A stretch of 24,401 nucleotides of DNA from CAZEJK01 sp964512045 (GTDB lineage: Bacteria > Acidobacteriota > Thermoanaerobaculia > Thermoanaerobaculales > Sulfomarinibacteraceae). The notes below the pieces were generated by a model. That model did not search any database. It worked only from the letters and a program-made list of their open reading frames with translations, and had not been told where the DNA came from. Both the position numbers and the translations under genes were made by a program. How positions within the stretch are numbered: position 1 is the stretch's first letter; each line of letters begins with the position of its first letter. The DNA lies in contig CAZEJK010000061.1 in assembly GCA_964512045.1 (NCBI GenBank), positions 1 to 24,401 on the forward strand, in the 5' to 3' direction. Of the stretch, positions 17,669 through 24,401 are shown one piece after another.

Positions 17669-18333
17669 CGGTGACATGTGTAGCATTCCGTGGGTGGGTT
17701 GATGTTGTACTCCTCACGCAGGCGAGTGCCGAGGAGCTCCTGGTCCTCGCCTGGCTCCCAGTCGATCTGCGTGACGGTGTCCTTCGGCTGCAGGTACTGC
17801 TCGGGGTTGCGGTGACAGCTCAGGCACCAGGCCATGCTCAACGGCTCCACCTGCGCCACCACCACCGCCTGATCCATGCGACCGTGACAGGACACGCAGC
17901 CGATGCCCCGCCGGACATGCGCCGAGTGATTGAAGTACGCATAGTCGGGCAGGTCGTGCACCCGCACCCACTCGACGGGCGTGCCTTCGCCCCAGCTTGC
18001 AAACACCGGCGAGAGCTGCGGGCTATCTTGACGGACCCTCTGATGACAGACCATGCACGTCTCGGTCGGGGGGACCGCGGCGTGCGACGCCTGCTCCACG
18101 GTGTTGTGGCAGTACCGACAGTCGATGCCGAGCTGCCCGTTGTGGAGCGCGTGACTGTAGGGAACCGGCTGGATCGGAGCGTAGCCAACGTCGGTGGTGC
18201 GGGGCGACCCTCCATACGCCGCCAGCACGAGCACGTACAGTGCACCACCAATCACCGCGATCGCGATTCCTGGTCGCAACAAGTTGGTCCATCTTGGGAA
18301 ATGAAAGGAGTTAGCGGGAGCATCTTCCTTCAT
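17665..18333 (-). CDS. actA: Alternative complex III subunit ActA (pentaheme cytochrome c)
   Basis: A 222-residue protein with one N-terminal membrane helix (about 21-41, IAIAVIGGALYVLVLAAY) and a periplasmic domain with five CxxCH heme sites: CRYCH, CMVCH, CVSCH, CLSCH and CYTCH. The last lies at the extreme C-terminus. The extra histidines nearby (YSHALHNG, YFNHSAHV) are the probable axial ligands. ActA relays electrons from the ActB clusters to ActE. It is the first gene of the operon. No ribosome site precedes its ATG, while a promoter ends almost at that codon, so the message is probably leaderless. Confidence 0.93.
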   Translation of the reverse strand: MKEDAPANSFHFPRWTNLLRPGIAIAVIGGALYVLVLAAYGGSPRTTDVGYAPIQPVPYSHALHNGQLGIDCRYCHNTVEQASHAAVPPTETCMVCHQRVRQDSPQLSPVFASWGEGTPVEWVRVHDLPDYAYFNHSAHVRRGIGCVSCHGRMDQAVVVAQVEPLSMAWCLSCHRNPEQYLQPKDTVTQIDWEPGEDQELLGTRLREEYNINPPTECYTCHR

Positions 18334-18341
18334 GATTTTGA

Positions 18342-18370
18342 ATGCTAGCTGTGCCCATTCGAGAAGTCAA
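18342..18370 (-). promoter_or_regulatory. Sigma70-like promoter of the act operon
   Basis: Read on the minus strand, TTGACT (18365-18370) is five of six matches to the -35 consensus. TAGCAT (18342-18347) is a fair -10, and the spacer is exactly 17 bp. Transcription would start at about 18334-18336, within three bases of the actA ATG at 18333. Confidence 0.5.
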
Positions 18371-18713
18371 GATCGAGTGCTACCTTCGTCCCATCAACTG
18401 TTTCGGCGATCGAATGCGAGTCTCAAGATAACGTCGTATTGTAACTGAGTCGCAAGATTGAAAAGTACACCATGAGCCGGTTCGCTCTGAAAGCCCAGCA
18501 CAACGAGGATGTCGCAGCTCCAGCGGGTGCTGCCAAGGCCGAAGGCTCGACCCTAAGCGGGCACAGGGTGGCTTGCGACTCCTGCGGTCGCTGCAACCGC
18601 GGTCACACCATCGGCAGCAACCGTCCCCACCGCGTCGTTCCTCTTGCTAGACTGCGCACTGGGCGCGTTTTCGAGCTCCAATTAGGATCTGCGCGCCGAA
18701 AGTAGGGAGGAAC
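18371..18713. other. Divergent intergenic region between act operon and exported-protein genes
   Basis: About 340 bp without a convincing gene. It is AT-richer near 18371-18475. A 77-codon reading frame (18472-18705, plus strand) has no ribosome site, ends inside the ribosome site of the next gene and has a low-information composition, so I do not call it. The ribosome site GGGAGG at 18705-18710 serves the GTG at 18714. I see no clear promoter for the rightward gene. Confidence 0.4.
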
Positions 18714-19298
18714 GTGACACGCACCATCATCGTTCTCGGCTTTTGCCTCAGCCTCGGTGCACCGGCCTTCGCAGGAGCGCTTCAGCCTGAGGTGCTCCCC
18801 CCGTCGCATGAACCGGCCTCCGGCACCGCGCGCGAGCGCCTGGCGGACCTTCTGGCATCGGACTCGATCGATCGGATCGACGTCGTGGCGACGACCTTCA
18901 ACACCGCCATGAGCCGCATCTACACCACCGCGGACCTGGTCCTTCAGAGCCTCGAGACGGTGTTTGACGACACCGCCACGGCCTACGACGTCGTGGCCGC
19001 GGTTGTCGTCGCCCTCGACGACCATGAGGTCCGGACCAGCGCCATCATCTCGGGCGAGCCGGTGTTCATGATCCTCGACGAGGAGGATGCGACCACCCTC
19101 GCCGAGGTCATTGCCACGGTGAGCCGGCTGGTGGCCGCGCACGGCGTGACATCCGCACCACGGGCCACCGCCGAGAGGATCTTCCGCCTCCTGGTGGTCG
19201 ACACCGAGCTGCCGCTGGCGCCGCTTGAGCAGTACCGAAGCCAGCTCCACGAGCTGATGGAGCTGTCGCACGACTCACAGGCGGAGCTCCTGCGATGA
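18714..19298 (+). CDS. Exported protein of unknown function
   Basis: A 194-residue protein starting at GTG 18714, with GGGAGG ending four bases before it. Residues 1-20 are a signal peptide (hydrophobic core IIVLGFCLSLGAPAFA, cleavage predicted after AFA). The mature part is acidic, Ala/Val-rich and apparently all-helical, with heptad-like stretches (TAYDVVAAVVVALDD, TTLAEVIATVSRLVAAHG) and no cysteines or known motif. Its last codons overlap the next gene by 4 bp, so the pair is co-translated and may form one envelope complex. I do not recognise the family. Its start lies 380 bp from the divergent actA start, but there is no direct sign that it serves ACIII. Confidence 0.65.
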   Translation: MTRTIIVLGFCLSLGAPAFAGALQPEVLPPSHEPASGTARERLADLLASDSIDRIDVVATTFNTAMSRIYTTADLVLQSLETVFDDTATAYDVVAAVVVALDDHEVRTSAIISGEPVFMILDEEDATTLAEVIATVSRLVAAHGVTSAPRATAERIFRLLVVDTELPLAPLEQYRSQLHELMELSHDSQAELLR

Positions 19299-19987
19299 CG
19301 GTCCACCGCGCCGCTGTCCTCACGGTCGTGATCATCGCAGCATGGGCCGCCACACCCTGCTCTGCCGGCGAGTGGCGCGTGCACGGAGCGGTCGACGGCA
19401 CCCTGATCGTCAACGCCACCGGCCCCGGACGCGTCAAGGGAACCCTCTCAGGCGATCCAGTGGATGGCTATCTGGTCAACCGACGCCTGGTCTTCCTGCG
19501 ATGCACCGGCGATGACCCTCAGCTGTGGGAAGGATGGTTGTCAGACGACGCCAACCGGATCAGCGGAACCGTGACTCTGGGGTCCGGCCAGCAGCAGCCA
19601 TGGTACGCCCTGCGCCAACCCGGCGCCACCGACACGATCGTGGTTCCGCGCCCACCGCGCGCGAGCCCCACACCGCCGTGGCCAACCGCCACTGCCACAC
19701 CAGCTCCACCCGAGGTGACACGCACGCCGTCGGCTCCTCAGGCTGCGCACGGACCCTGGCTCACCGGGCGCTGGCACACCCCAACGGGCACGGCCACGAT
19801 CCAGCAGACCGGACGCCGGCTCGAGCTCACGCTGCCCGACGGCCGCACGGTGGGCGGCCGGATCACCGGCGACGCCAGCCTCGTCGCCGGCCTCCGCCTG
19901 GGCTGCTGTCGGGCCAGCCTCGAGGGTAGCGACCGGATCCGCTGGGAGGACGATGCCGTATGGCTCCGCGAAACCCCCACACCGTGA
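19295..19987 (+). CDS. Exported two-domain protein with Pro/Thr linker, unknown function
   Basis: A 230-residue protein with a signal peptide (residues 1-24, ending PCSA-GE). Two similar beta-rich segments (about 25-110 and 155-228) are joined by a linker rich in proline and threonine (about 118-150, e.g. SPTPPWPTATATPAPP). Both segments carry a G.V.G.L/I.GD motif: KGTLSGDPVDG in the first and GGRITGDASLV in the second. A cysteine followed by a W-containing strand comes after each, which suggests an internal duplication. Such small beta-sandwich repeats occur in envelope proteins that bind lipids or sugars, but no family is assigned. The ATG overlaps the preceding stop (ATGA). Confidence 0.65.
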   Translation: MTVHRAAVLTVVIIAAWAATPCSAGEWRVHGAVDGTLIVNATGPGRVKGTLSGDPVDGYLVNRRLVFLRCTGDDPQLWEGWLSDDANRISGTVTLGSGQQQPWYALRQPGATDTIVVPRPPRASPTPPWPTATATPAPPEVTRTPSAPQAAHGPWLTGRWHTPTGTATIQQTGRRLELTLPDGRTVGGRITGDASLVAGLRLGCCRASLEGSDRIRWEDDAVWLRETPTP

Positions 19988-20105
19988 GAGAGGACGTCCC
20001 CGGTGGCTCGCAGCACCGCTAGACGCAGCGCGGCACTTCCTGCTACCGTCCGCAGTAACACGGACCTGAACGGCAGACTCGTCTCAGGTACCGGAAGGGA
20101 GCGTC

Positions 20106-21275
20106 ATGTTCGCTGACCACCCCTGTCGGCAGCTCCGTCCTGTGACCGGCATGCTCCTGTGTGCATTCCTGCTCGTCGCCGCCTCGGCATCCGCCAAGAT
20201 CACTCTCACAGAGACCATCGGCGAGCGCGAGATCGCGCTGCAGATCTACGGCTTCACCCAGCTCGAGGCCCGCGGAGGCGACGGCGCCTCGGCCGACGGC
20301 GGGCTCCAGTTCGGCGCCCAGCGAGTTCGGCTCGCGTTCTGTTACTTCCACGGACCGATCTCCACCAAGCTGTTCCTCGATGTCAACCAGTCGTTCACCA
20401 GCCGCGAGGGCGGCCTGCCGAAGGCGATCAAGGATGCCTTCATCACCTACACCTTCTCGAACGCCGCGTTTCTGCGCTTCGGAATGATCAAGACGCCGTT
20501 GGGGATGGAGTTCACGACCCAGGGATGGAACCTGGACATCGTCGACCGTGCTCAGCTCTCCAAGTCGCTGGTCCTGGAACGCGATATGGGGGTCATGCTC
20601 TCCGGTCGCCTCATCGGCCAGGAGCGCTTCGCTGACGTCCCCCAGCTGCGCGTCACCGGTCTGGAGATGGGAACCGAGCGGCAGGGACACGGCTTCGGCT
20701 ACGACATCGGCGTGTTCAACCCGGCCGGCCGTTCGCAGGCGGTCATCTGGGACGAGGACCAGCTCGGCAGCGCTCTCGCGTGGGCGGTGCGCGGCCACTA
20801 CGACCTCGGCCCGCCGCTGCACGTGGAGGCGGCGTTCGGCCGATCCGAGGAGGCGGGCGGTCACGGCACAGATGACTACGAGGTGTTTGATGTCGGCATC
20901 GCCACCGAGCTCTGGGATCTCGGCCTGGAGGCAAAGGGCGAGTACATCGAGGGAACCAGCATCCGCGGCGTCGAAGGCTGGGATCAGCGGACAGTGACAG
21001 CCGCCGTCGGCTACATGCTGCGCCGCGACCTGCAGGCCGTGGTCGCCACCCACCATGCCAGAGCCGAGCACCCCACTGGTACAACCACCGAGCTGAGCAA
21101 CACCTACCTCGGGCTGAGCTGGTACCTCGTCCCCATCACCTTTCGCCCAACCGACCTGCAACGCCACCGGCTGATGCTCAACTACATTGTTGCCAACGGC
21201 GACGCCGAGCAGTGGATGGGGCTCGGCGGCTTCCGGGATGACTCCTGGGTCGTAAGCTGGCAGTATAGGTACTAG
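20106..21275 (+). CDS. Outer-membrane porin, phosphate-selective OprO/OprP-like
   Basis: A 389-residue protein with a signal peptide (about 1-31, hydrophobic LLCAFLLVAASASA). Alternating amphipathic beta strands suit a 16-strand barrel (e.g. QIYGFTQLEARGG, GLQFGAQRVRLAF). FGMIKTPLGMEF and FAFNPAG-like sequence (here GVFNPAG) are typical of the Porin_O_P family, as is the closing strand SWVVSWQYRY. It ends in tyrosine, an aromatic residue accepted by the Bam machinery. The family takes up phosphate, pyrophosphate or other anions; selectivity cannot be read from sequence. GGAAGGGA lies upstream of the ATG. It lies 118 bp after the two-domain exported protein gene in the same direction. Confidence 0.85.
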   Translation: MFADHPCRQLRPVTGMLLCAFLLVAASASAKITLTETIGEREIALQIYGFTQLEARGGDGASADGGLQFGAQRVRLAFCYFHGPISTKLFLDVNQSFTSREGGLPKAIKDAFITYTFSNAAFLRFGMIKTPLGMEFTTQGWNLDIVDRAQLSKSLVLERDMGVMLSGRLIGQERFADVPQLRVTGLEMGTERQGHGFGYDIGVFNPAGRSQAVIWDEDQLGSALAWAVRGHYDLGPPLHVEAAFGRSEEAGGHGTDDYEVFDVGIATELWDLGLEAKGEYIEGTSIRGVEGWDQRTVTAAVGYMLRRDLQAVVATHHARAEHPTGTTTELSNTYLGLSWYLVPITFRPTDLQRHRLMLNYIVANGDAEQWMGLGGFRDDSWVVSWQYRY

Positions 21276-21340
21276 CAAGCTCAGAACGAGCCACCGGCGT
21301 CTCGCCCTCGAGAACGCCCAACGGCAAAAGGAGAGCGGCC

Positions 21341-22141
21341 ATGGGGATCATCACCATATCGCGCGGCACTCGAGCCGGAGGGATCCTCCTCGCCGAAGAG
21401 CTCGGCCATCGCCTCGGCTTCGCTGTCGTGTCCCGGGACGACCTGACAGAGGCCGAGCCCCGCCTGCAGGCGGTCGAGGAGCAGCTGTGGGAGGAGATGA
21501 ACTCGTTCCCCGAGTACATGTGGGAGAGCCTCGAGTCGCTGCGTCACGCCTACCTGTGCATGCTGCGCTCGCTGCTCCTGGATCGGGCCGAGGCCGGGCC
21601 ACTGATCTACCATGCCAACGGCGGTCAGTTCTTGCTGAACGACATCCCGGGAGTTCTCCGCATTCGTCTGGTCGCTCCGTTGCAGATGCGAATCGCGATG
21701 ATCGGTCAGCACCTCGACCTCAAGCCGATCGATGCCACGCGCTACGTGCACGAGCGCGACTCCCGCCGCGACAGCTGGATCCGCTTCCTGTACGGCACCC
21801 GCTCGCTGGATCAAGGCCTCTACTACGACCTGGTCATCAACCTCGAACGGATCTCGGTGCACGAGGCCGCCAGCATGGTCGTGACGACCGCCGAGCTCCC
21901 CCAGTTCACATGGACCGATGCCAACCGCCAGCAGCTCCACGACGCTGCCCTCGGCTGTCGGGTCGAGGCGGCTCTTTCCGAGAACTCCAACACCCGCATG
22001 CTCGAGCTCCACGCCACCGCCCACGGTGGCACGGTGACGATCCACGGCGACCTCCCACCCGGCGCCGCCCTCGACGAGGTGGAATCGATCGCCAGGGCAG
22101 TATCCGGCGTGGAGACAATCACCGTCTCCGGCAACGGCTGA
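21341..22141 (+). CDS. Cytidylate kinase-like protein fused to a C-terminal BON domain
   Basis: A 266-residue protein. Residues 1-185 match the cytidylate-kinase-like family: MGIITISRGTRAGG at the start, LIYHANGGQFLL (88-99), an Arg-rich lid (ERDSRRDSWIRF) and YYDLVINLERISVHEAA (161-177). The nucleotide loop is degenerate: where true kinases have GxGxxGK(S/T), this has GTRAGG with no lysine, as in much of this family. Residues 199-264 read as a BON domain (DAALGCRVEAAL, GGTVTIHGDLPP, IARAVSGVETITV), otherwise found in envelope and membrane-binding proteins. AAAAGGAGAG precedes the ATG. A true nucleotide kinase role is doubtful; a sensory or regulatory role seems as likely. Confidence 0.8.
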   Translation: MGIITISRGTRAGGILLAEELGHRLGFAVVSRDDLTEAEPRLQAVEEQLWEEMNSFPEYMWESLESLRHAYLCMLRSLLLDRAEAGPLIYHANGGQFLLNDIPGVLRIRLVAPLQMRIAMIGQHLDLKPIDATRYVHERDSRRDSWIRFLYGTRSLDQGLYYDLVINLERISVHEAASMVVTTAELPQFTWTDANRQQLHDAALGCRVEAALSENSNTRMLELHATAHGGTVTIHGDLPPGAALDEVESIARAVSGVETITVSGNG

Positions 22142-22149
22142 CACCATCA

Positions 22150-22173
22150 GCAGTCGGCCGCTCTGCCGACTGC
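22150..22173. terminator. Hairpin after the cytidylate kinase-like gene
   Basis: GCAGTCGG (22150-22157) and CCGACTGC (22166-22173) form a perfect 8-bp stem with an 8-base loop, starting nine bases after the stop codon. There is no T-run. Placed before a promoter-like element, it probably separates two transcription units. Confidence 0.45.
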
Positions 22174-22202
22174 GCACCACCCTCTCCGCGACACCTCTGC
22201 GA

Positions 22203-22211
22203 TGGTATAGT
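22203..22211 (+). promoter_or_regulatory. Extended -10 promoter for the PLP enzyme gene
   Basis: TGGTATAGT (22203-22211) is an extended -10 box (TGn followed by TATAGT, five of six matches). No good -35 is present, as is usual for this class. Transcription would start near 22218; GGAGGGGA follows and the ATG is at 22237. Confidence 0.45.
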
Positions 22212-22236
22212 CCGGCTCCGCTGGAGGGGAGCTGTC

Positions 22237-23706
22237 ATGACCGATCGCGAGCGTGTCCTTGCCAACACCGTTCAACGCTGCCGCGAGCGCGACATCATCA
22301 TCCCGACATACGCCGAGATGCGGGATCCGTCGCTGGTCCTGCCAGGGATCCGCGCGGAGCTGGCCGACATCGGGCTGTGGGATCTCCACTCGCGCAACCT
22401 CTACCGCCTCACCTGGAAGAACGAGCCGGTCACCCACGGCGGCGGGTACGGCCCGGTCAACGCCCTCGAGCTGCCGCCGGAGCTCACCGGCGTACCCGCG
22501 CGGATCGTGACGCTCCTCGGCACATGGTTCCCGACCGGCGCACACAAGGTTGGCGCCACCTTCGGGCCACTGGTGGAGAAGCTGGTGCGCGGTGCATTCG
22601 ACCCCACCACTCAGAAGGCGCTCTGGCCATCCACCGGGAACTACTGCCGTGGGGGAGCATACGACGCCTACCTGCTCGCGTGCGGCTCGATCGCCGTTCT
22701 GCCGGAAGGCATGTCCAGGGAGCGTTTCGACTGGCTGCGCACCGTCGGCTCCGAGATCCACGCCACGCCAGGATCGGAAAGCAACGTCAAGGAGGTCTAC
22801 GACAAGACCAAGGCACTCAAGGCCGAACGCGGCGATGAGATTGTCGTCCTCAACCAGTTCGACGAGTTTGGCAACGCGATCTGGCACTACGTCTGCACCG
22901 GCCAGGCGATGCACGAAGTGTTCGAGACCATCGCTGGTCCACACGACCGCTTTGCAGCGGTGTGTCTCACCCAGGGCTCAGCGGGCACCCTCGGCTGTGC
23001 CGAGTACCTACGCGAGCAGTTTCCGAGAATCTCTGTGGTCGCCGCCGAGGCCGCCCAGTGTCCGACGTTGCTGTACAACGGCTACGGCGCCCATCGGATC
23101 GAGGGGATCGGCGACAAGCACGTCCCGTGGATCCACAACATCAAGAACACCGATGTCGTCGCCGACATCGACGACGCAGCGTGCATGGCGCTGATGCGCC
23201 TGTTCAACGAACCGGTCGGTCAGGAGTACTTGATGTCTCAAGGAGTGGACGACGGCCTGGTCCACCAGCTCCACCTCCTCGGCATCTCCGGCATCGCCAA
23301 CCTGCTCACGTCGGTGAAGACCGCTCGCTACTTCGAGATGACCGGCTCAGACATCATCGCCACCGTCGCCACCGACTCGATGGAGATGTACCAGTCGCGT
23401 CTCGTCGAGGAGCGCGAGCTCCACGGTGCCTACACGACGCAGCAGGCCGCAGTGGACTTCGAGCGCCACCTCCTCGGCGCGAGCACGGAGGGCGTCCTCG
23501 AGCTCACCTACTGGGACCGCAAGCGGATGCACAACCTGAAGTACTTCACATGGATCGAGCAGCAAGGGAAAAGTGTCGAGGAGCTGGACGCCCAGTGGTA
23601 CGACCCCACCTACTGGACCAGCCGCATGCATGCGTGGGAGCAGTGGGACGAGCAGATTCGGGAGTTCAACGAGCGGACTGGGCTGCTCCGGAAGTACTCG
23701 GCTTGA
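22237..23706 (+). CDS. TrpB-like fold-type II PLP-dependent enzyme
   Basis: A 489-residue enzyme of the tryptophan synthase beta/cysteine synthase fold. Lys104 in TGAHKVGATFG is the PLP-binding lysine. STGNYCRGGAYDAY is the substrate loop that follows it. QGSAGTLG is the glycine-rich region expected to grip the phosphate or substrate. GYGAHRIEGIGDKHVPW is also typical of long PLP-dependent relatives of unknown substrate. It is longer than TrpB (about 400) or cysteine synthase (about 310) through a C-terminal extension rich in Trp, Tyr and Glu. ATG 22237 has a GGAGGGGA site; longer readings through the previous gene are spurious. Beta-replacement or elimination on an amino acid is the likely chemistry. 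The last eight codons lie inside the 195-bp repeat. Confidence 0.82.
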   Translation: MTDRERVLANTVQRCRERDIIIPTYAEMRDPSLVLPGIRAELADIGLWDLHSRNLYRLTWKNEPVTHGGGYGPVNALELPPELTGVPARIVTLLGTWFPTGAHKVGATFGPLVEKLVRGAFDPTTQKALWPSTGNYCRGGAYDAYLLACGSIAVLPEGMSRERFDWLRTVGSEIHATPGSESNVKEVYDKTKALKAERGDEIVVLNQFDEFGNAIWHYVCTGQAMHEVFETIAGPHDRFAAVCLTQGSAGTLGCAEYLREQFPRISVVAAEAAQCPTLLYNGYGAHRIEGIGDKHVPWIHNIKNTDVVADIDDAACMALMRLFNEPVGQEYLMSQGVDDGLVHQLHLLGISGIANLLTSVKTARYFEMTGSDIIATVATDSMEMYQSRLVEERELHGAYTTQQAAVDFERHLLGASTEGVLELTYWDRKRMHNLKYFTWIEQQGKSVEELDAQWYDPTYWTSRMHAWEQWDEQIREFNERTGLLRKYSA

Positions 23707-23870
23707 GGGTGCTTCCTCGTGCTCAGCTACGAGCTTCATCGGGTTCATGGCCCAGTCCGCTCGTCGCCACGGGCTGATGACGACATGCGGCCGACGCCGG
23801 CTCCCCACACCCGCCCACCGGCTTGCCGCATCCGTCGTCCTCAACCCGGGGTCAACGATCATCCCCCGTT
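23676..23870. repeat. Direct repeat, copy 1 (195-bp period)
   Basis: It begins at GACTGGGCTGCTCCGGAAGT inside the PLP gene and so includes the codons for its C-terminal GLLRKYSA and stop. It runs on through GCTCAGCTACGAGCTTCATC to GGCTTGCC (23827), the end of the segment that recurs, then about 43 unique bases. Copy 2 starts 195 bp downstream. Confidence 0.85.
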
Positions 23871-23873
23871 GAC
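23851..23873. repeat. Inverted repeat at the junction of the two direct-repeat copies
   Basis: GTCAACG (23851-23857) and CGTTGAC (23867-23873) form a perfect 7-bp stem with a 9-base loop. It straddles the boundary where copy 2 begins, so it may mark a recombination or insertion junction. Confidence 0.45.
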
Positions 23874-24122
23874 TGGGCTGCTCCGGAAGTACTCGGCTTG
23901 AGGGGGTCTCCGCGTGCTCAGCTACGAGCTTCATCGGGTTCATGGCCCAGTCCGCTCGTCGCCACGGNNNNNNNNNNNNNNNNNNNNNNNNNNNNNNNNN
24001 NNNNNNNNNNNNNNNNNNNNNNNNNNNNNNNNNNNNNNNNNNNNNNNNNNNNNNNNNNNNNNNNNNNGCTGATGACGACATGCGGCCGACGCCGGCTCCT
24101 CACACCCACCCACCGGCTTGCC
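23871..24122. repeat. Direct repeat, copy 2, interrupted by the assembly gap
   Basis: The first 97 bases (23871-23967) match copy 1 with about four changes, clustered just after the duplicated stop codon. The matching second half resumes at 24068 (GCTGATGACGACATGCGG) and ends near 24122 with about two changes. The two halves abut exactly in copy 1. The translation GLLRKYSA recurs here without an open gene upstream, so this copy is not coding. Confidence 0.8.
23968..24067. other. Assembly gap of exactly 100 N
   Basis: A round-number run of unknown bases placed by scaffolding. It falls within repeat copy 2 at a point that is continuous in copy 1. The real distance may be zero or may hide further repeat units. 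Confidence 0.98.
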
Positions 24123-24401
24123 TTCGGCCAGCCGCCACAGTGGCTACGTCGGAGCACGCCCGGTACCGGCACTGGCCCCGGACCAGGCCCCGGATGCCGG
24201 AAGCCGGACCCGGAATCGCGGACCCCCGACCATCGGGTTGACCTGCACCGCCACGGCTAACCGCAGAGCTCCCCCGATCACCCCACGCATCGGGTCACTC
24301 CGAAACATCCGCGGTTCCTGCCTGGCCATCGTCCGGGGCCGCATCCGGGGCCGGAAAGCCACGGGTACTCCCACGGGATCTCTCCACTCGCCTCGTGCTC
24401 C
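24123..24401. other. Right-edge sequence without a supported gene
   Basis: GC-rich sequence with short repeats of GGCCCCGGA (near 24173-24195) and its complement TCCGGGGCC (near 24332-24353), which could pair over about 150 bases. A minus-strand reading frame (24144-24374) is rich in Arg, Pro and Gly and looks spurious. I see no tRNA, terminator or recognisable coding region. Confidence 0.35.

Noticed and set aside
18472..18705. Possible 77-codon gene between actA and the exported-protein genes
   Set aside because: No ribosome site, no family resemblance, and it ends inside the next gene's ribosome site.
23676..24122. Diversity-generating retroelement (repeat at the 3' end of a gene)
   Set aside because: Differences between copies are not adenine-specific, no reverse transcriptase gene is present, and the variable sites fall after the stop codon.
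23347..24374. Minus-strand reading frames over the repeat and gap
   Set aside because: One reads through the N run and opposes the PLP gene; the other is Arg/Pro-rich with no ribosome site.

Overview
The window is about 24.4 kb of GC-rich DNA from a Gram-negative bacterium. Evidence for this is a phosphate-porin-type outer-membrane barrel, several Sec signal peptides, a Tat signal and a complete alternative complex III (ACIII) operon. The mix of ACIII, an ECF sigma factor beside a Ser/Thr kinase, a CHAT-TPR protein and a secreted beta-helix protein with a dockerin-like tail suggests a deep-branching phylum of the Acidobacteriota/Myxococcota/Planctomycetota kind. I cannot name the lineage. A run of exactly 100 N inside a repeat indicates a draft scaffold, possibly a metagenome-assembled genome.

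Region 1 (1-7079) looks like a signalling module. A 1053-residue exported PDZ-TPR-CHAT protease-like protein runs leftward. Only 101 bp away, an ECF sigma factor and a membrane Ser/Thr kinase with an extracytoplasmic DUF4384-like domain run rightward and overlap by 14 bp. A secreted beta-helix protein follows the kinase. No anti-sigma gene is visible, so the kinase may control the sigma factor.

Region 2 (7080-9320, minus strand) holds a YeiH/UPF0324-type transporter with an unusual extra N-terminal domain, followed by a small membrane protein. The AT-rich leader upstream carries nested inverted repeats.

Region 3 (9321-18713, minus strand) is the ACIII operon actABCDEF, followed by a small single-pass membrane protein and a radical SAM/SPASM protein. 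ACIII oxidises quinol and passes electrons to cytochrome c or directly to an oxidase. The genes overlap or nearly abut. A good sigma70-like promoter ends almost at the actA start codon, which implies a leaderless transcript. No terminal oxidase genes are in the window.

Region 4 (18714-23706, plus strand) has two overlapping genes for exported proteins of unknown function, a porin, a cytidylate-kinase-like protein fused to a BON domain, and a TrpB-like PLP enzyme with its own apparent promoter.

Region 5 (23676-24401) is a direct repeat of 195-bp period that contains the last codons of the PLP gene. The second copy is interrupted by the 100-N gap. No convincing gene follows it.
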